A DNA stretch of 64,000 nt. Origin: Kaistella faecalis (GTDB lineage: Bacteria > Bacteroidota > Bacteroidia > Flavobacteriales > Weeksellaceae). Position numbers and translations under genes: made by a program. The stretch covers positions 1,565,783-1,629,782 of the forward strand of contig NZ_CP078067.1 of the NCBI RefSeq assembly GCF_019195395.1, given 5' to 3'. The first letter of the stretch is position 1, and the number at the start of each line of letters is the position of its first letter. The notes beneath the pieces are model-generated. The model ran no database searches. It worked only from the letters and a program-made list of their open reading frames with translations, and was not told the DNA's origin. Of this stretch, positions 15,969 to 23,527 are shown piece by piece.

Positions 15969-16769
15969 ATGGAATTTTTAGGATATTTTTCGGCAATAGT
16001 AATAGGTCTGGTAATGGGCCTCATTGGTGGTGGCGGCAGCATTCTAAGCGTGCCGATTTTTGTATATGTTTTTGGTTTTGATGCAGTGACTGCTACAGCA
16101 CTTTCTCTTTTTGTAGTAGGAACTACAAGTTTGGTAGGTTCCGTAGGATTTATCAGGCAGAAACAGATTGATTTTAAAACGGCTTTTACCTTCGGACTTC
16201 CCTCCATTTTAGGGGTCTTGTTTTCCAGGAGACTTATATTACCTCATTTACCGGAATATATCATCAACCGATGGGGCATTACCCTCACGAAAGATATGTT
16301 TCTTCTGCTGCTGTTTGCTGTTTTGATGTTGATTGCTTCCTTTAAAATGATCCGTAAAAATGAAAGACCCAGACTACAGAATTTCGAAGATACCAACTAT
16401 ACGATATTGATCTCGCAGGGATTACTTGTGGGAATTATAACCGGTTTAATCGGAGCGGGCGGCGGATTTTTAATTGTTCCTGCTCTGGTCATGCTTTTAG
16501 GCGTGAATATGAAGAAGGCGGTGGCAACCTCGCTTTTTATCATTTCAATGAACTCTATTTTGGGCTTTGTAAGCACAATGGAAATGGTAAGTCATGACTG
16601 GGGTTTTCTGCTTATTTTCAGTGGTTTATCGGTTCTGGGGATATTTATAGGGATCGCAGTTTCAAAGAAAATGGATGGCCGCAAACTCAAACCTCTCTTT
16701 GGATGGGTGGTCTTGGGAATGGGCATATTTATAATTATTAAAGAAATATTTTTAAAGCAACAATTTTAA
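15969..16769 (+). CDS. TauE/SafE family sulfite exporter-like permease
   Basis: This is a full-length (266 residue) TauE/SafE permease of the inner membrane. Both homologous halves are present, each with the family loop: VMGLIGGGGSILSVPIF at about residues 15-31, and GLIGAGGGFLIVPALVML at about 160-177. Seven to eight hydrophobic segments are visible. The substrate is likely sulfite or a related sulfur anion, because the next genes encode a CstB-like persulfide dioxygenase and rhodaneses. Staphylococcal cst operons also combine tauE with cstB. A lipoprotein gene begins one base after its stop. Confidence 0.88.
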   Translation: MEFLGYFSAIVIGLVMGLIGGGGSILSVPIFVYVFGFDAVTATALSLFVVGTTSLVGSVGFIRQKQIDFKTAFTFGLPSILGVLFSRRLILPHLPEYIINRWGITLTKDMFLLLLFAVLMLIASFKMIRKNERPRLQNFEDTNYTILISQGLLVGIITGLIGAGGGFLIVPALVMLLGVNMKKAVATSLFIISMNSILGFVSTMEMVSHDWGFLLIFSGLSVLGIFIGIAVSKKMDGRKLKPLFGWVVLGMGIFIIIKEIFLKQQF

Positions 16770-16770
16770 T

Positions 16771-17130
16771 ATGAAAAGAGTAATTTTATTGAGCACTATG
16801 GTGCTTTTTCTGGCTTCATGTACAAAGACAGAGACGGGCGCAGCCCAAACTTCAAACACCGAATCATCTGAAATCGCATTAGTACAGGAGCCGCTGAAAC
16901 TGAAGAATCTTAAAGGCGAAGAGATCTCCGTAATCTATTTTTCTGAAGGCGATGTTGTCGCAGTGAAAATTCAGAAAGCAGGTGCAGATGAGCAGAAACT
17001 GTCTGCCAAAACCGTAAACCCGAGTGGGAATCCTGTATTTACGAACGAAAGTTATATGTGGGAAATCACCCAGGACGGACGGGCCGGAAAACTATCTGAT
17101 AAAGACGGTAACGTAACCGAGTATAACTAA
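16771..17130 (+). CDS. Small lipoprotein, possibly MliC-like
   Basis: The 119-residue protein starts with a signal and lipobox (LFLASC, Cys at about residue 17), followed by a polar stretch rich in Thr and Glu. The mature part has the short-strand pattern of a small beta-barrel: EEISVIYFSEGDVVAVKI, then NPVFTNESYMWEITQDGR and a final GK-L-x-DKDG turn. This resembles lysozyme-inhibitor (MliC) domains, but conserved cysteines are absent and the match is weak. It lies between TauE and the CstB-like gene and may be co-transcribed with them. Confidence 0.6.
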   Translation: MKRVILLSTMVLFLASCTKTETGAAQTSNTESSEIALVQEPLKLKNLKGEEISVIYFSEGDVVAVKIQKAGADEQKLSAKTVNPSGNPVFTNESYMWEITQDGRAGKLSDKDGNVTEYN

Positions 17131-17217
17131 TCAAGTGTCATTATCGATTCTTTCAATGTCCATTTGTATGGTGATGCATTCAAATAACCGAAATTTGCAG
17201 GTATAAAAATTAAAACA

Positions 17218-18624
17218 ATGAAGATAGAACAAATATATACAGGTTGTCTGGCGCATGGAGCTTACTACATCGTTTCAGAAAACGAAGCCGCTATTATAGA
17301 TCCTTTGCGCGAAACATTGCCTTACATAGAAAGACTTCAAAAAGATGGCGTGACTCTCAAATATATTTTTGAAACACACTTTCATGCAGATTTTGTTTCG
17401 GGGCATTTGGATCTTTCGAAGAAAACGGGAGCTTCAATTGTTTACGGACCCACAGCAGAACCCGATTTCGAGGCAATTATTGCAGAAGATAATCAGCTTT
17501 TTGAAGTTGGGAAGATAAAAATTAAAGTGCTGCACACGCCAGGTCACACCATGGAAAGTTCCACTTTTCTGCTGATCGATGAAAGCGGAAAGGAGACTGC
17601 GATTTTCTCTGGCGATACCCTGTTTTTAGGAGATGTTGGCCGGCCTGATCTTGCGCAGAAAGCAGCGCACATGACTCAGGAAGAGCTGGCGGGACTTCTC
17701 TATGACAGCCTGCAGAGTAAAATTATGCCACTTGCAGATGATATTACCGTTTATCCTGCACACGGCGCAGGTTCCGCATGCGGGAAAAATATGCAGAAAG
17801 AAACCGTGGATACTTTAGGGAACCAGAAAAAAACCAACTACGCACTTAAACAACCGGACAAGGAATCCTTTGTGAGAGAAGTTTTGGACGGACTTTCTGC
17901 ACCGCCCCAATATTTTGGAATGAATGTCGCCATGAACAAAGGCGGATATGAAAGTTTTGAAAACGTGTTGCAGAAAGGTAAAAATCCCCTTAGCCCCTCG
18001 CAATTTGAAGCTACTGCTGAAGATTCCGGAGCGTTGATTCTTGACACGCGTTCAGCGGCAGAATTTCACAAAGGATTTATTCCAAACTCCATCAATATTG
18101 GTCTGAAAGGTGATTTCGCACCTTGGGTAGGCGCGATGATTGTTGATGTGAAGCAACCTATTTTATTGATTTGTGATGATGGAACTGAAGAAGAAGTTAT
18201 TACAAGACTTTCACGAGTTGGATTCGACCATGTTTTGGGATTTTTAGAAGGCGGCTTTGATTCATGGAAGAATTCAGGGAAAGAAACGGATACGATTCAC
18301 CGGATTTCGCCGGAAGAGTTTGCAGAAAAATTCGCTGCAGATTCAAAGGTTGTCGATGTTCGAAAAGAGAGTGAATATGAAGCTGAACATGTAAATGATG
18401 CCTTCCGCAGACCGCTCGCCGAAATCAACAGCTGGGCAGGAATGCTTGATAATGATGAACATTTCTTTATTCACTGTGCCGGCGGATACCGAAGTATGAT
18501 TGCAGCCAGCATCCTGAATGCCCGCGGAATCAGGAATTTTTCTGAAATCGAAGGCGGTTTTAATAAAATTAAAGAAACGGATGTGCCTAAAAGCAATTTT
18601 GTGTGTCAAAGTAAAACCCTGTAA
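17218..18624 (+). CDS. CstB-like persulfide dioxygenase-rhodanese fusion (MBL fold plus two rhodanese domains)
   Basis: The 468-residue protein has three parts. Residues 1-240 are a metallo-beta-lactamase fold with H54, H56, D58, H110, D133 and H182 in the places of non-haem iron persulfide dioxygenases (THFHADF, TPGH, SGDTLFLGD, YPAHGAGS). The HxHxD is followed by Phe, as in the CstB group. Residues 270-355 are a rhodanese-like domain with a poor active loop (C319 in LICDDGTEE). Residues 365-460 are a rhodanese with a standard loop (C420 in CAGGYRS). This is the layout of staphylococcal CstB, which oxidises persulfide to thiosulfate or sulfite. Neighbouring TauE, rhodanese and thioredoxin genes fit sulfide detoxification. 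Confidence 0.88.
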   Translation: MKIEQIYTGCLAHGAYYIVSENEAAIIDPLRETLPYIERLQKDGVTLKYIFETHFHADFVSGHLDLSKKTGASIVYGPTAEPDFEAIIAEDNQLFEVGKIKIKVLHTPGHTMESSTFLLIDESGKETAIFSGDTLFLGDVGRPDLAQKAAHMTQEELAGLLYDSLQSKIMPLADDITVYPAHGAGSACGKNMQKETVDTLGNQKKTNYALKQPDKESFVREVLDGLSAPPQYFGMNVAMNKGGYESFENVLQKGKNPLSPSQFEATAEDSGALILDTRSAAEFHKGFIPNSINIGLKGDFAPWVGAMIVDVKQPILLICDDGTEEEVITRLSRVGFDHVLGFLEGGFDSWKNSGKETDTIHRISPEEFAEKFAADSKVVDVRKESEYEAEHVNDAFRRPLAEINSWAGMLDNDEHFFIHCAGGYRSMIAASILNARGIRNFSEIEGGFNKIKETDVPKSNFVCQSKTL

Positions 18625-18626
18625 CA

Positions 18627-19001
18627 ATGAAAAATCTGCAATTACTTTTTGCAGCTGCAATGATGCTGCTTTCCTGTACTCCAGCAAAACCGGCACTGAC
18701 CATTCCCTGTGTAAGCATTAAAGAAATTGTAAAAAATTCTGAAACTACACTGGTTGATGTTCGGGTTCCGGAACAGTTTGCAGAAAAGACAGCGGAAAAT
18801 GGGGTAAATATTCCGTTGGCAACGATGCAGGACAGTATCGGTTTCTTCAAAAAGCAGAAAAATATTGTTGTTTTCTGCAATACCGGAAAACAGGCATCCG
18901 AGGCGATGGATCTTCTGAAGAAAAACGGTGTTGAAAATGTTTATTATGGCAAAACATTAAAAAATGTTGAAGCGATACAGAAGGAAAAAGTACAAGAGTG
19001 A
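18627..19001 (+). CDS. Secreted single-domain rhodanese lipoprotein
   Basis: The 124-residue protein has a signal with lipobox LLSC (Cys at about residue 13) and one rhodanese domain: SETTLVDVRVPEQFAEKT, then NIVVFCNTGKQASEAMDLL with the active-site Cys. The loop C-N-T-G-K-Q lacks the usual final Arg-Ser, so activity may differ. It would act as a periplasmic sulfurtransferase or sulfur carrier. It begins two bases after the CstB-like gene, so the two are almost certainly co-transcribed. Its stop overlaps the next small frame. Confidence 0.85.
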   Translation: MKNLQLLFAAAMMLLSCTPAKPALTIPCVSIKEIVKNSETTLVDVRVPEQFAEKTAENGVNIPLATMQDSIGFFKKQKNIVVFCNTGKQASEAMDLLKKNGVENVYYGKTLKNVEAIQKEKVQE

Positions 19002-19195
19002 TTCACATTATATCTGAGATGAAAAAATTAGATCTTAATGAAAACTATTATTATTTGCTGTGCAAGCGGAATGCTTCGGCAAAGGTTATCCTGCAGGAAA
19101 ACGGTTTCGAGGTTTATAATGGGGGCGCATGGACTGAGTGCAGAAAAAACTTAAGTAACAGCTTTAAACACCGCTCACCTAAAAGTTCATTTTAA
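18998..19195 (+). pseudogene. Rhodanese C-terminal fragment (probable remnant)
   Basis: A 65-codon frame contains only the second half of a rhodanese domain: MKKLDLNENYYYLLCKRN, then AKVILQENGFEVYNGGAW. The Cys of the active loop is recognisable, but the loop reads CKRNAS instead of C-K-S-G-x-R-S. The first strand-helix half with the conserved DVR and GHI motifs is absent, and the space before it is taken by the upstream rhodanese gene. An ATG at 19019 would give a shorter product. It looks like a truncated extra rhodanese gene. Expression of a short product cannot be excluded. Confidence 0.6.
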
Positions 19196-19213
19196 CGATA
19201 AATCCTAAAACTT

Positions 19214-19519
19214 ATGTCACAAAAATTCCAGGAACTCATCAATTCCGAAAGACCTGTTCTTATCGATTTCTTTGCAATCTGGTGCGGGCCATGCAAGGTA
19301 CAGTCATCAGTCCTTACCACCGTCAAAGAAAATATTGGCGAGCTGGCAAGAATTGTAAAGATAGATGTTGATGAATATCCTGCAATCGCTGCTGAATACG
19401 GAGTGAGAGGTGTTCCGACTTTGGCAGTTTTTAAAAATGGAAATCTACTTTACAAACAGAGCGGAGTACATGATGTAAATACTTTAACCAATCTTCTTCA
19501 AGATATTGCAGAAAATTAG
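19214..19519 (+). CDS. Thioredoxin
   Basis: This is a classical 101-residue cytoplasmic thioredoxin. The redox motif WCGPC is at residues 23-27, the buried Asp is in LIDFFA, and the cis-proline segment GVRGVPTLAVFKNG is present. The C-terminal helix ends at about residue 101. It reduces disulfides and probably persulfides in this gene neighbourhood, since it closes the run of CstB-like and rhodanese genes on the same strand. It converges with the nitrilase-like gene with one base between the stops. Confidence 0.93.
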   Translation: MSQKFQELINSERPVLIDFFAIWCGPCKVQSSVLTTVKENIGELARIVKIDVDEYPAIAAEYGVRGVPTLAVFKNGNLLYKQSGVHDVNTLTNLLQDIAEN

Positions 19520-19520
19520 A

Positions 19521-20282
19521 TTACTTAATTTCAAAGGAATCGCGGTCGCCTAAAAACTGAAATTTTTCGCGGTACTTTTCAAGATTTTCATGATCCAAAA
19601 CTGCAGTTACCATATTCGCCTTTACTTCTGAGATAACACTTCCGTCAGCAAAAAAACATGACGAACTTTCCGGATAGTTCAGGTTATTGCCATCCGTGCC
19701 AATCCGGTTAAGACCAAAAACATAACTCTGATTTTCGATCGCTCTTGCCTTTAACAAAGTATTCCATGCATCAATTCTTGTTTCCGGCCAGTTTGCAACA
19801 TAGATGATGGCATCGTAATCGTCATTATTTCTTGAGAAGACGGGAAACCTGAGATCATAGCAAACCTGAAGCAAAATTCGCCAATCTTTATATTCTACAA
19901 TAACTCTTTCTTTCCCGCGGGAATAGGTTTTATCTTCCCCAGAATAAGAGAACAGATGTCTTTTGTCGTAATAATTATAGCTTCCATCGGGTTTTACGAA
20001 GTAAAAACGGTTAACAAATCTTTTATTTTCCAGAACAGAAGCACTTCCGCACACTGCGGTGTTGGTTTTATTGGAAAAATATCTCATCCAGTTCAAGGTT
20101 TCACCATTTCGATCTGCTACCTCTTCAGCATTCATATAAAATCCGGTGGAGAACATTTCAGGCAAAATAAACAGATCTGTCACAACCTCGGACAGCTGAT
20201 TTTCTAAGGCTTCGAAATTTTCTGTTTTATTTTTCCAACAGATATCGAAATTTAAACCGGTGATTTTTAAATTATTTCTCAT
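19521..20282 (-). CDS. Nitrilase-family (C-N hydrolase) amidase
   Basis: The 253-residue protein carries the Glu-Lys-Cys triad of the nitrilase superfamily: E42 in FILPEMFSTGF, K107 in YYDKRHLFSYSGE, and C141 in LLQVCYDLRFPVF. The flanking patterns match the YafV-like group of omega-amidases, which hydrolyse alpha-ketoglutaramate and related amides. The exact substrate is inferred. It is single-domain and cytoplasmic, and there is no N-terminal leader. It is transcribed against the thioredoxin gene and divergently from the small barrel gene. Confidence 0.87.
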   Translation of the reverse strand: MRNNLKITGLNFDICWKNKTENFEALENQLSEVVTDLFILPEMFSTGFYMNAEEVADRNGETLNWMRYFSNKTNTAVCGSASVLENKRFVNRFYFVKPDGSYNYYDKRHLFSYSGEDKTYSRGKERVIVEYKDWRILLQVCYDLRFPVFSRNNDDYDAIIYVANWPETRIDAWNTLLKARAIENQSYVFGLNRIGTDGNNLNYPESSSCFFADGSVISEVKANMVTAVLDHENLEKYREKFQFLGDRDSFEIK

Positions 20283-20406
20283 AAATCTTCATAAAAAACG
20301 TGATTAAATATAGAAAATGTCATCGCCTCTTCCGACATGTTTTTTTCCTTTGGTCTCATTTTTGATTATTCAAAATTATAACATTAAAACTATAAATTAT
20401 AACATT

Positions 20407-20847
20407 ATGAAAAAGTTACTATTAGTATGCTCAATGTTCTTTTTAGGACAAATGGCATTTGCACAGGCTTGGAACGGCAAAGGAGATCAAAAACTTCAGG
20501 TAGGTTTTAACGGTTGGGGATACGGAAATGGTATTACTGCAACTTATGATTATGGATTAGGCAGTATCGTATCATTAGGTGCGGGTGCAAACTTCTATTT
20601 TGATGGGTATAAGGACGATAACAAAGATAATAATGTTTTCTTATTCGGTAGATTAGGATTTCATTTACAGGAACCATTAGGATTACCTGAAAAATGGGAC
20701 ATCTATCCGGGAATTAACTTAGGAATATTAGGTAAAGATTTCGGATTCGGCGCTCATTTGGGAGTTAGATATTTCTTCAACAACAATGTTGGTATCTATG
20801 GTGAATTTGGTAACAATGGTAGCTTAGGGGTATCATTCAATTTCTAG
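20407..20847 (+). CDS. Small secreted beta-barrel-like protein (DUF6646-like)
   Basis: The 146-residue protein has a signal peptide (MKKLLLVCSMFFLGQMAFAQ) and then alternating aromatic-glycine strands (KLQVGFNGWGYGNGITATYD, FGAHLGVRYFFNNNVGIYGE) ending in a Phe, typical of small outer-membrane barrels. The end SLGVSFNF has the C-terminal aromatic expected for Bam insertion. The ATG at 20407 is preferred because it starts a normal signal peptide. A farther frame extension to 20317 adds unrelated residues. The family name is a recollection of a Flavobacteriia group and is less sure than the barrel call. A terminator follows. Confidence 0.75.
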   Translation: MKKLLLVCSMFFLGQMAFAQAWNGKGDQKLQVGFNGWGYGNGITATYDYGLGSIVSLGAGANFYFDGYKDDNKDNNVFLFGRLGFHLQEPLGLPEKWDIYPGINLGILGKDFGFGAHLGVRYFFNNNVGIYGEFGNNGSLGVSFNF

Positions 20848-20874
20848 AAAAACTCACTTTTCATATATATAAAG

Positions 20875-20900
20875 AGGTTCTCATTTTGAGGACCTTTTTT
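20875..20900 (+). terminator. Rho-independent terminator after the barrel gene
   Basis: Arms AGGTTCTC (20875-20882) and GAGGACCT (20888-20895), with one G.T pair, are followed by T-rich sequence. It lies 28 bases after the stop at 20847. Confidence 0.8.
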
Positions 20901-20901
20901 A

Positions 20902-20932
20902 TTTGGCATGCTTTTGATAATTCGTATCTTCG
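20902..20932 (+). promoter_or_regulatory. Candidate promoter of rseP
   Basis: TTTG at 20902-20905, 19 bases of spacing and TATCTTCG at 20925-20932 (one mismatch from TAnnTTTG) lie just before the ATG at 20962. Confidence 0.5.
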
Positions 20933-20961
20933 CAAATCTTATAAAATTTTAATTAAAATCA

Positions 20962-22299
20962 ATGACATTAATACAGTTATTTCAATTCATACTCAGTATT
21001 TCGATCTTAGTAGTCCTGCATGAATTAGGGCATTTCCTCCCCGCTAAATATTTCAAAACCAAAGTTGAGAAATTCTATCTCTTCTTTGATCCATGGTTTT
21101 CTCTCGCAAAAATAAACTTCCGCGGTACCGAATATGGTATCGGCTGGCTTCCTTTTGGCGGATATGTGAAGATTGCCGGAATGGTAGACGAAAGTATGGA
21201 TACCGAGCAACTGAAAAAACCGGCAGAACCGTGGGAATTCCGAAGCAAACCAGCTTGGCAGCGTTTAATCATTATGATGGGTGGTGTTACGGTAAACTTC
21301 TTTTTAGCATGGTTAATTTACTCAAGTTTAAGCTATTTTAAAGGTGAAACGTATCACGATAACTCCAAATTCGAAAATGGAATTGCCGTGTCGGACGCCG
21401 GTAAGAAAATGGGTCTTGAGACAGGAGATAAAATCTTAAGAATCGACGGAAAACATGCCGAGCGTATGGAAACGTCAACCGTAAATATGCTTTTTGCAGA
21501 TGAGGTTACTGTTTTGAGAGATGGTAAAGAGATAACCTTCCCTATAAATGAACAGGGAGTTGCTGAGGTTTTATCACAGAATGAAGCCAAAGCTTATTTC
21601 ACTCCCCGCTTTCCTGTTGTAATCGGCAGTCTGGAGCCAAACGGCGGTGCGAAAGCAGCGGGACTTGTGAAAGGTGACAGAATTGTTGGTATCAACGGAA
21701 AACCTTTACCTTATTTCGACGAACTTGGAACTGAACTGGCAAAATTCAAAAACCAGAACGTTGTTTTGGATATTGAAAGAAATAAAACTGTTCAGCAAAT
21801 TAATGTTAAAGTTAATGCACAGGGTAAATTAGGTTTTGGTACCGATGTAAATGTAGCGCAGGCCGCATTGGAAAAAGCCAGAATTACAAAGAAATATACT
21901 GTACTTGAAGCAATACCTAGAGGTTTAACAAGAACGATTGATGTGCTTACGATGCAAATCAAACAGTTCAAAATTGTTTTCAATACCACTACTGAAGGTT
22001 ATAAAAAAGTTTCAGGACCTATCGGAATTATCAAACAAATGCCGGAAACTATTAATTGGGAATTTTTCTGGAGTTTCACCGCAATGTTCTCCGTGTGGCT
22101 TGCATTCCTTAATTTGATCCCGATTCCGGGGTTAGATGGCGGCCATGTCGTGTTTACACTATGGGAAATGATCACCGGAAAACCTGTTCCGCAGAAAGTT
22201 TTAGAAAATGCCCAGATGATTGGTGTAATTTTCTTACTTGGATTGATGGTCTTAATCTTTGGAAACGACATAGTTAAGTGGATTACAGGGAAATTTTGA
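20962..22299 (+). CDS. rseP: Site-2 intramembrane metalloprotease RseP
   Basis: RseP is an inner-membrane zinc protease that cuts membrane-bound regulators and remnant signal peptides. The 445-residue protein has HELGH at residues 20-24 in the first helix, and IGWLPFGGYVKIAGM after it. Two PDZ-like regions follow (GDKILRIDGK and GDRIVGINGKPLP). The second zinc-site motif PIPGLDGGHV lies near residue 390 in a late helix. Length and order are typical. It has a probable own promoter and lies just upstream of tRNA-Asn. Confidence 0.95.
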   Translation: MTLIQLFQFILSISILVVLHELGHFLPAKYFKTKVEKFYLFFDPWFSLAKINFRGTEYGIGWLPFGGYVKIAGMVDESMDTEQLKKPAEPWEFRSKPAWQRLIIMMGGVTVNFFLAWLIYSSLSYFKGETYHDNSKFENGIAVSDAGKKMGLETGDKILRIDGKHAERMETSTVNMLFADEVTVLRDGKEITFPINEQGVAEVLSQNEAKAYFTPRFPVVIGSLEPNGGAKAAGLVKGDRIVGINGKPLPYFDELGTELAKFKNQNVVLDIERNKTVQQINVKVNAQGKLGFGTDVNVAQAALEKARITKKYTVLEAIPRGLTRTIDVLTMQIKQFKIVFNTTTEGYKKVSGPIGIIKQMPETINWEFFWSFTAMFSVWLAFLNLIPIPGLDGGHVVFTLWEMITGKPVPQKVLENAQMIGVIFLLGLMVLIFGNDIVKWITGKF

Positions 22300-22319
22300 T
22301 AAAAACTTTGCAAAAATAT

Positions 22320-22350
22320 TTTGCAAGAATTAAAAAAGTTTCTATATTTG
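22320..22350 (+). promoter_or_regulatory. Candidate promoter of tRNA-Asn
   Basis: TTTG ending at 22323, 19 bases of spacing and TATATTTG at 22343-22350 match the Bacteroidota -33/-7 pattern. The tRNA starts 26 bases after the -7 element. Confidence 0.65.
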
Positions 22351-22376
22351 CACACGCTTAAAGCAAAGAGCAACAC

Positions 22377-22450
22377 TCCTCTTTAGCTCAGTTGGTTAGA
22401 GCATCTGACTGTTAATCAGAGGGTCGCTGGTTCGAGCCCAGCAAGAGGAG
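22377..22450 (+). tRNA. tRNA-Asn (GTT anticodon)
   Basis: The 74-nt cloverleaf has acceptor arms TCCTCTT and AAGAGGA, an anticodon stem TCTGA/TCAGA with loop CTGTTAA (anticodon GTT) and T-arm GCTGG/CCAGC around TTCGAGC. The discriminator is G. The 3' CCA is not encoded; the genome continues CAA. It is flanked by a promoter-like box and a terminator, so it is a single-tRNA transcript. Confidence 0.98.
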
Positions 22451-22451
22451 C

Positions 22452-22481
22452 AAACCATCACAGAAATGTGATGGTTTTTTT
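22452..22481 (+). terminator. Rho-independent terminator after tRNA-Asn
   Basis: Perfect 11-base arms (22452-22462 and 22467-22477) with a GAAA tetraloop are followed by a T run, directly after the tRNA. Confidence 0.93.
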
Positions 22482-22640
22482 GTTTTTAAAGGGTGTAAAA
22501 TCAAGATCAAAACGGAGCATGATCAGGATCAGTATCAAAACTTGTGTTTAAGCAAAAATGTTTTGTAATCTGAATAGAAAAAAAGACCGATCTCTTACGC
22601 CTCTAAAGTTGCTTCTGAATTTTTTTATTTTTGCGTTGAA

Positions 22641-22668
22641 AGATTCTGTCCCAGAGATTCTGTCCCAG
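22641..22668. repeat. Perfect tandem duplication of 14 bp
   Basis: AGATTCTGTCCCAG occurs twice head to tail (22641-22654 and 22655-22668). A 14-base unit would shift the reading frame of the leftward remnant it lies in. Confidence 0.9.
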
Positions 22669-22934
22669 TTTAGGCTTTTGTGCGAATCCATTAAGGAACT
22701 CAGCAGACCCTGCCAGCATTGCCTCATTTTCATTGCCAGACACTAATGGAGTTGAAGTAACGTCATCATAAAGGCTGAAGTACTCCCTACCCCAATCCTC
22801 TCCCAATCCTAAGTATGGATAATGTATGAAGAGTGTATTAAAAGAATCAGTCCTGAAGTTTTGTAATTGGTCCTCAATATTTATTCGGCGGTCCTCTTAT
22901 ACATTCGTAAAAATTATCATTTCGCCACAGCCTA

Positions 22935-22961
22935 CTAAAAAACCCATCATTTTGATGGGTT
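22935..22961 (-). terminator. Rho-independent terminator of the gene at 22966
   Basis: Arms AACCCATCA (22941-22949) and TGATGGGTT (22953-22961) are followed leftward by a T run, four bases after the stop. Confidence 0.88.
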
Positions 22962-22965
22962 AATT

Positions 22966-23526
22966 TTATTCAAACTGCATTGTTAATGGCATTGCAAATA
23001 TTGATTGTATTGGAACTCCGTTCAGTTCAGCTGGTTTCCATTTTCCTTTATTCATCGTTTTATACAGCGTTATAATGGTCAGCAAATTAAATTCCCTGTT
23101 GCTGCCCTCCGCAGTTACATTGCTTACATTTCCTTTTTCGTCAACCAGAAATCTTGCCACTGTCCGTAAGGTCCCCTCAGTATCAGTAATGGCCGAACTA
23201 TCAAAATCCTGCGAAATCAACTTTCGGAATCCGGTAATGCCCGTTTCGTATTCGGCGAATTTTGTAAAATCCTTCTTGAGATCTTCAGAATTGACTTGTG
23301 GATCGTCCTTCTGAATATGTTTTATAGCTGCCTCATAACCATCGAGTCTCTCAGTATTAATCTTTTCCTCTTCCAGTTTTCTTTCCTCGTTGCGAACCTT
23401 TTTATACTTGTTATAAATTTCCTTATTCTTACTGCTGTAAATTCTGTCTATTTCTACAATTTTTGAAAGTTGAGCGTTATAAAGAGAAAACATTAGAAGC
23501 CCCAATAAAATTATTGACTTTTTCAT
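22966..23526 (-). CDS. Secreted TonB-C-like protein with helical N-terminus (sixth paralogue)
   Basis: The 186-residue protein has a signal peptide (SIILLGLLMFSLYNAQ). A charged helical segment with coiled-coil character follows at about residues 30-90 (EERKLEEEKINTERLDG). The final unit is TonB-C-like: TGITGFRKLISQDFDS, TVARFLVDEKGNVSNVTAEG, then KGKWKPAELNGVPIQSIFAM. The C-terminal WKPA-LNGVPI strand matches the five paralogues at 7.7-11 kb. The coiled-coil N-terminus is different. It follows pepT closely (one base between) and ends in its own terminator. The function is unknown. Confidence 0.72.
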   Translation of the reverse strand: MKKSIILLGLLMFSLYNAQLSKIVEIDRIYSSKNKEIYNKYKKVRNEERKLEEEKINTERLDGYEAAIKHIQKDDPQVNSEDLKKDFTKFAEYETGITGFRKLISQDFDSSAITDTEGTLRTVARFLVDEKGNVSNVTAEGSNREFNLLTIITLYKTMNKGKWKPAELNGVPIQSIFAMPLTMQFE

Positions 23527-23527
23527 C

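Larger units (their letters stand above)
22482..22965. other. Spacer of about 480 bp with a degenerate leftward reading frame and no gene
   Basis: No convincing gene is present. On the leftward strand about 90 codons stay open (roughly 22600-22885) with a protein-like composition (HYPYLGLGEDWGREYFSLYD, then GSAEFLNGFAQKPKLGQ). It has no ATG start and is preceded by a stop, so it looks like the eroded end of a gene of unrecognised family. The spacer also holds a perfect tandem 14-bp repeat (22641-22668) and a terminator serving the next leftward gene. Confidence 0.5.

Noticed and set aside
22641-22668. CRISPR or regulatory repeat array
   Set aside because: Only two copies stand head to tail without spacers; this is a simple duplication.
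22558-22746. 62-codon rightward ORF in the spacer after tRNA-Asn
   Set aside because: It is antisense to the leftward remnant and lacks promoter and family features.
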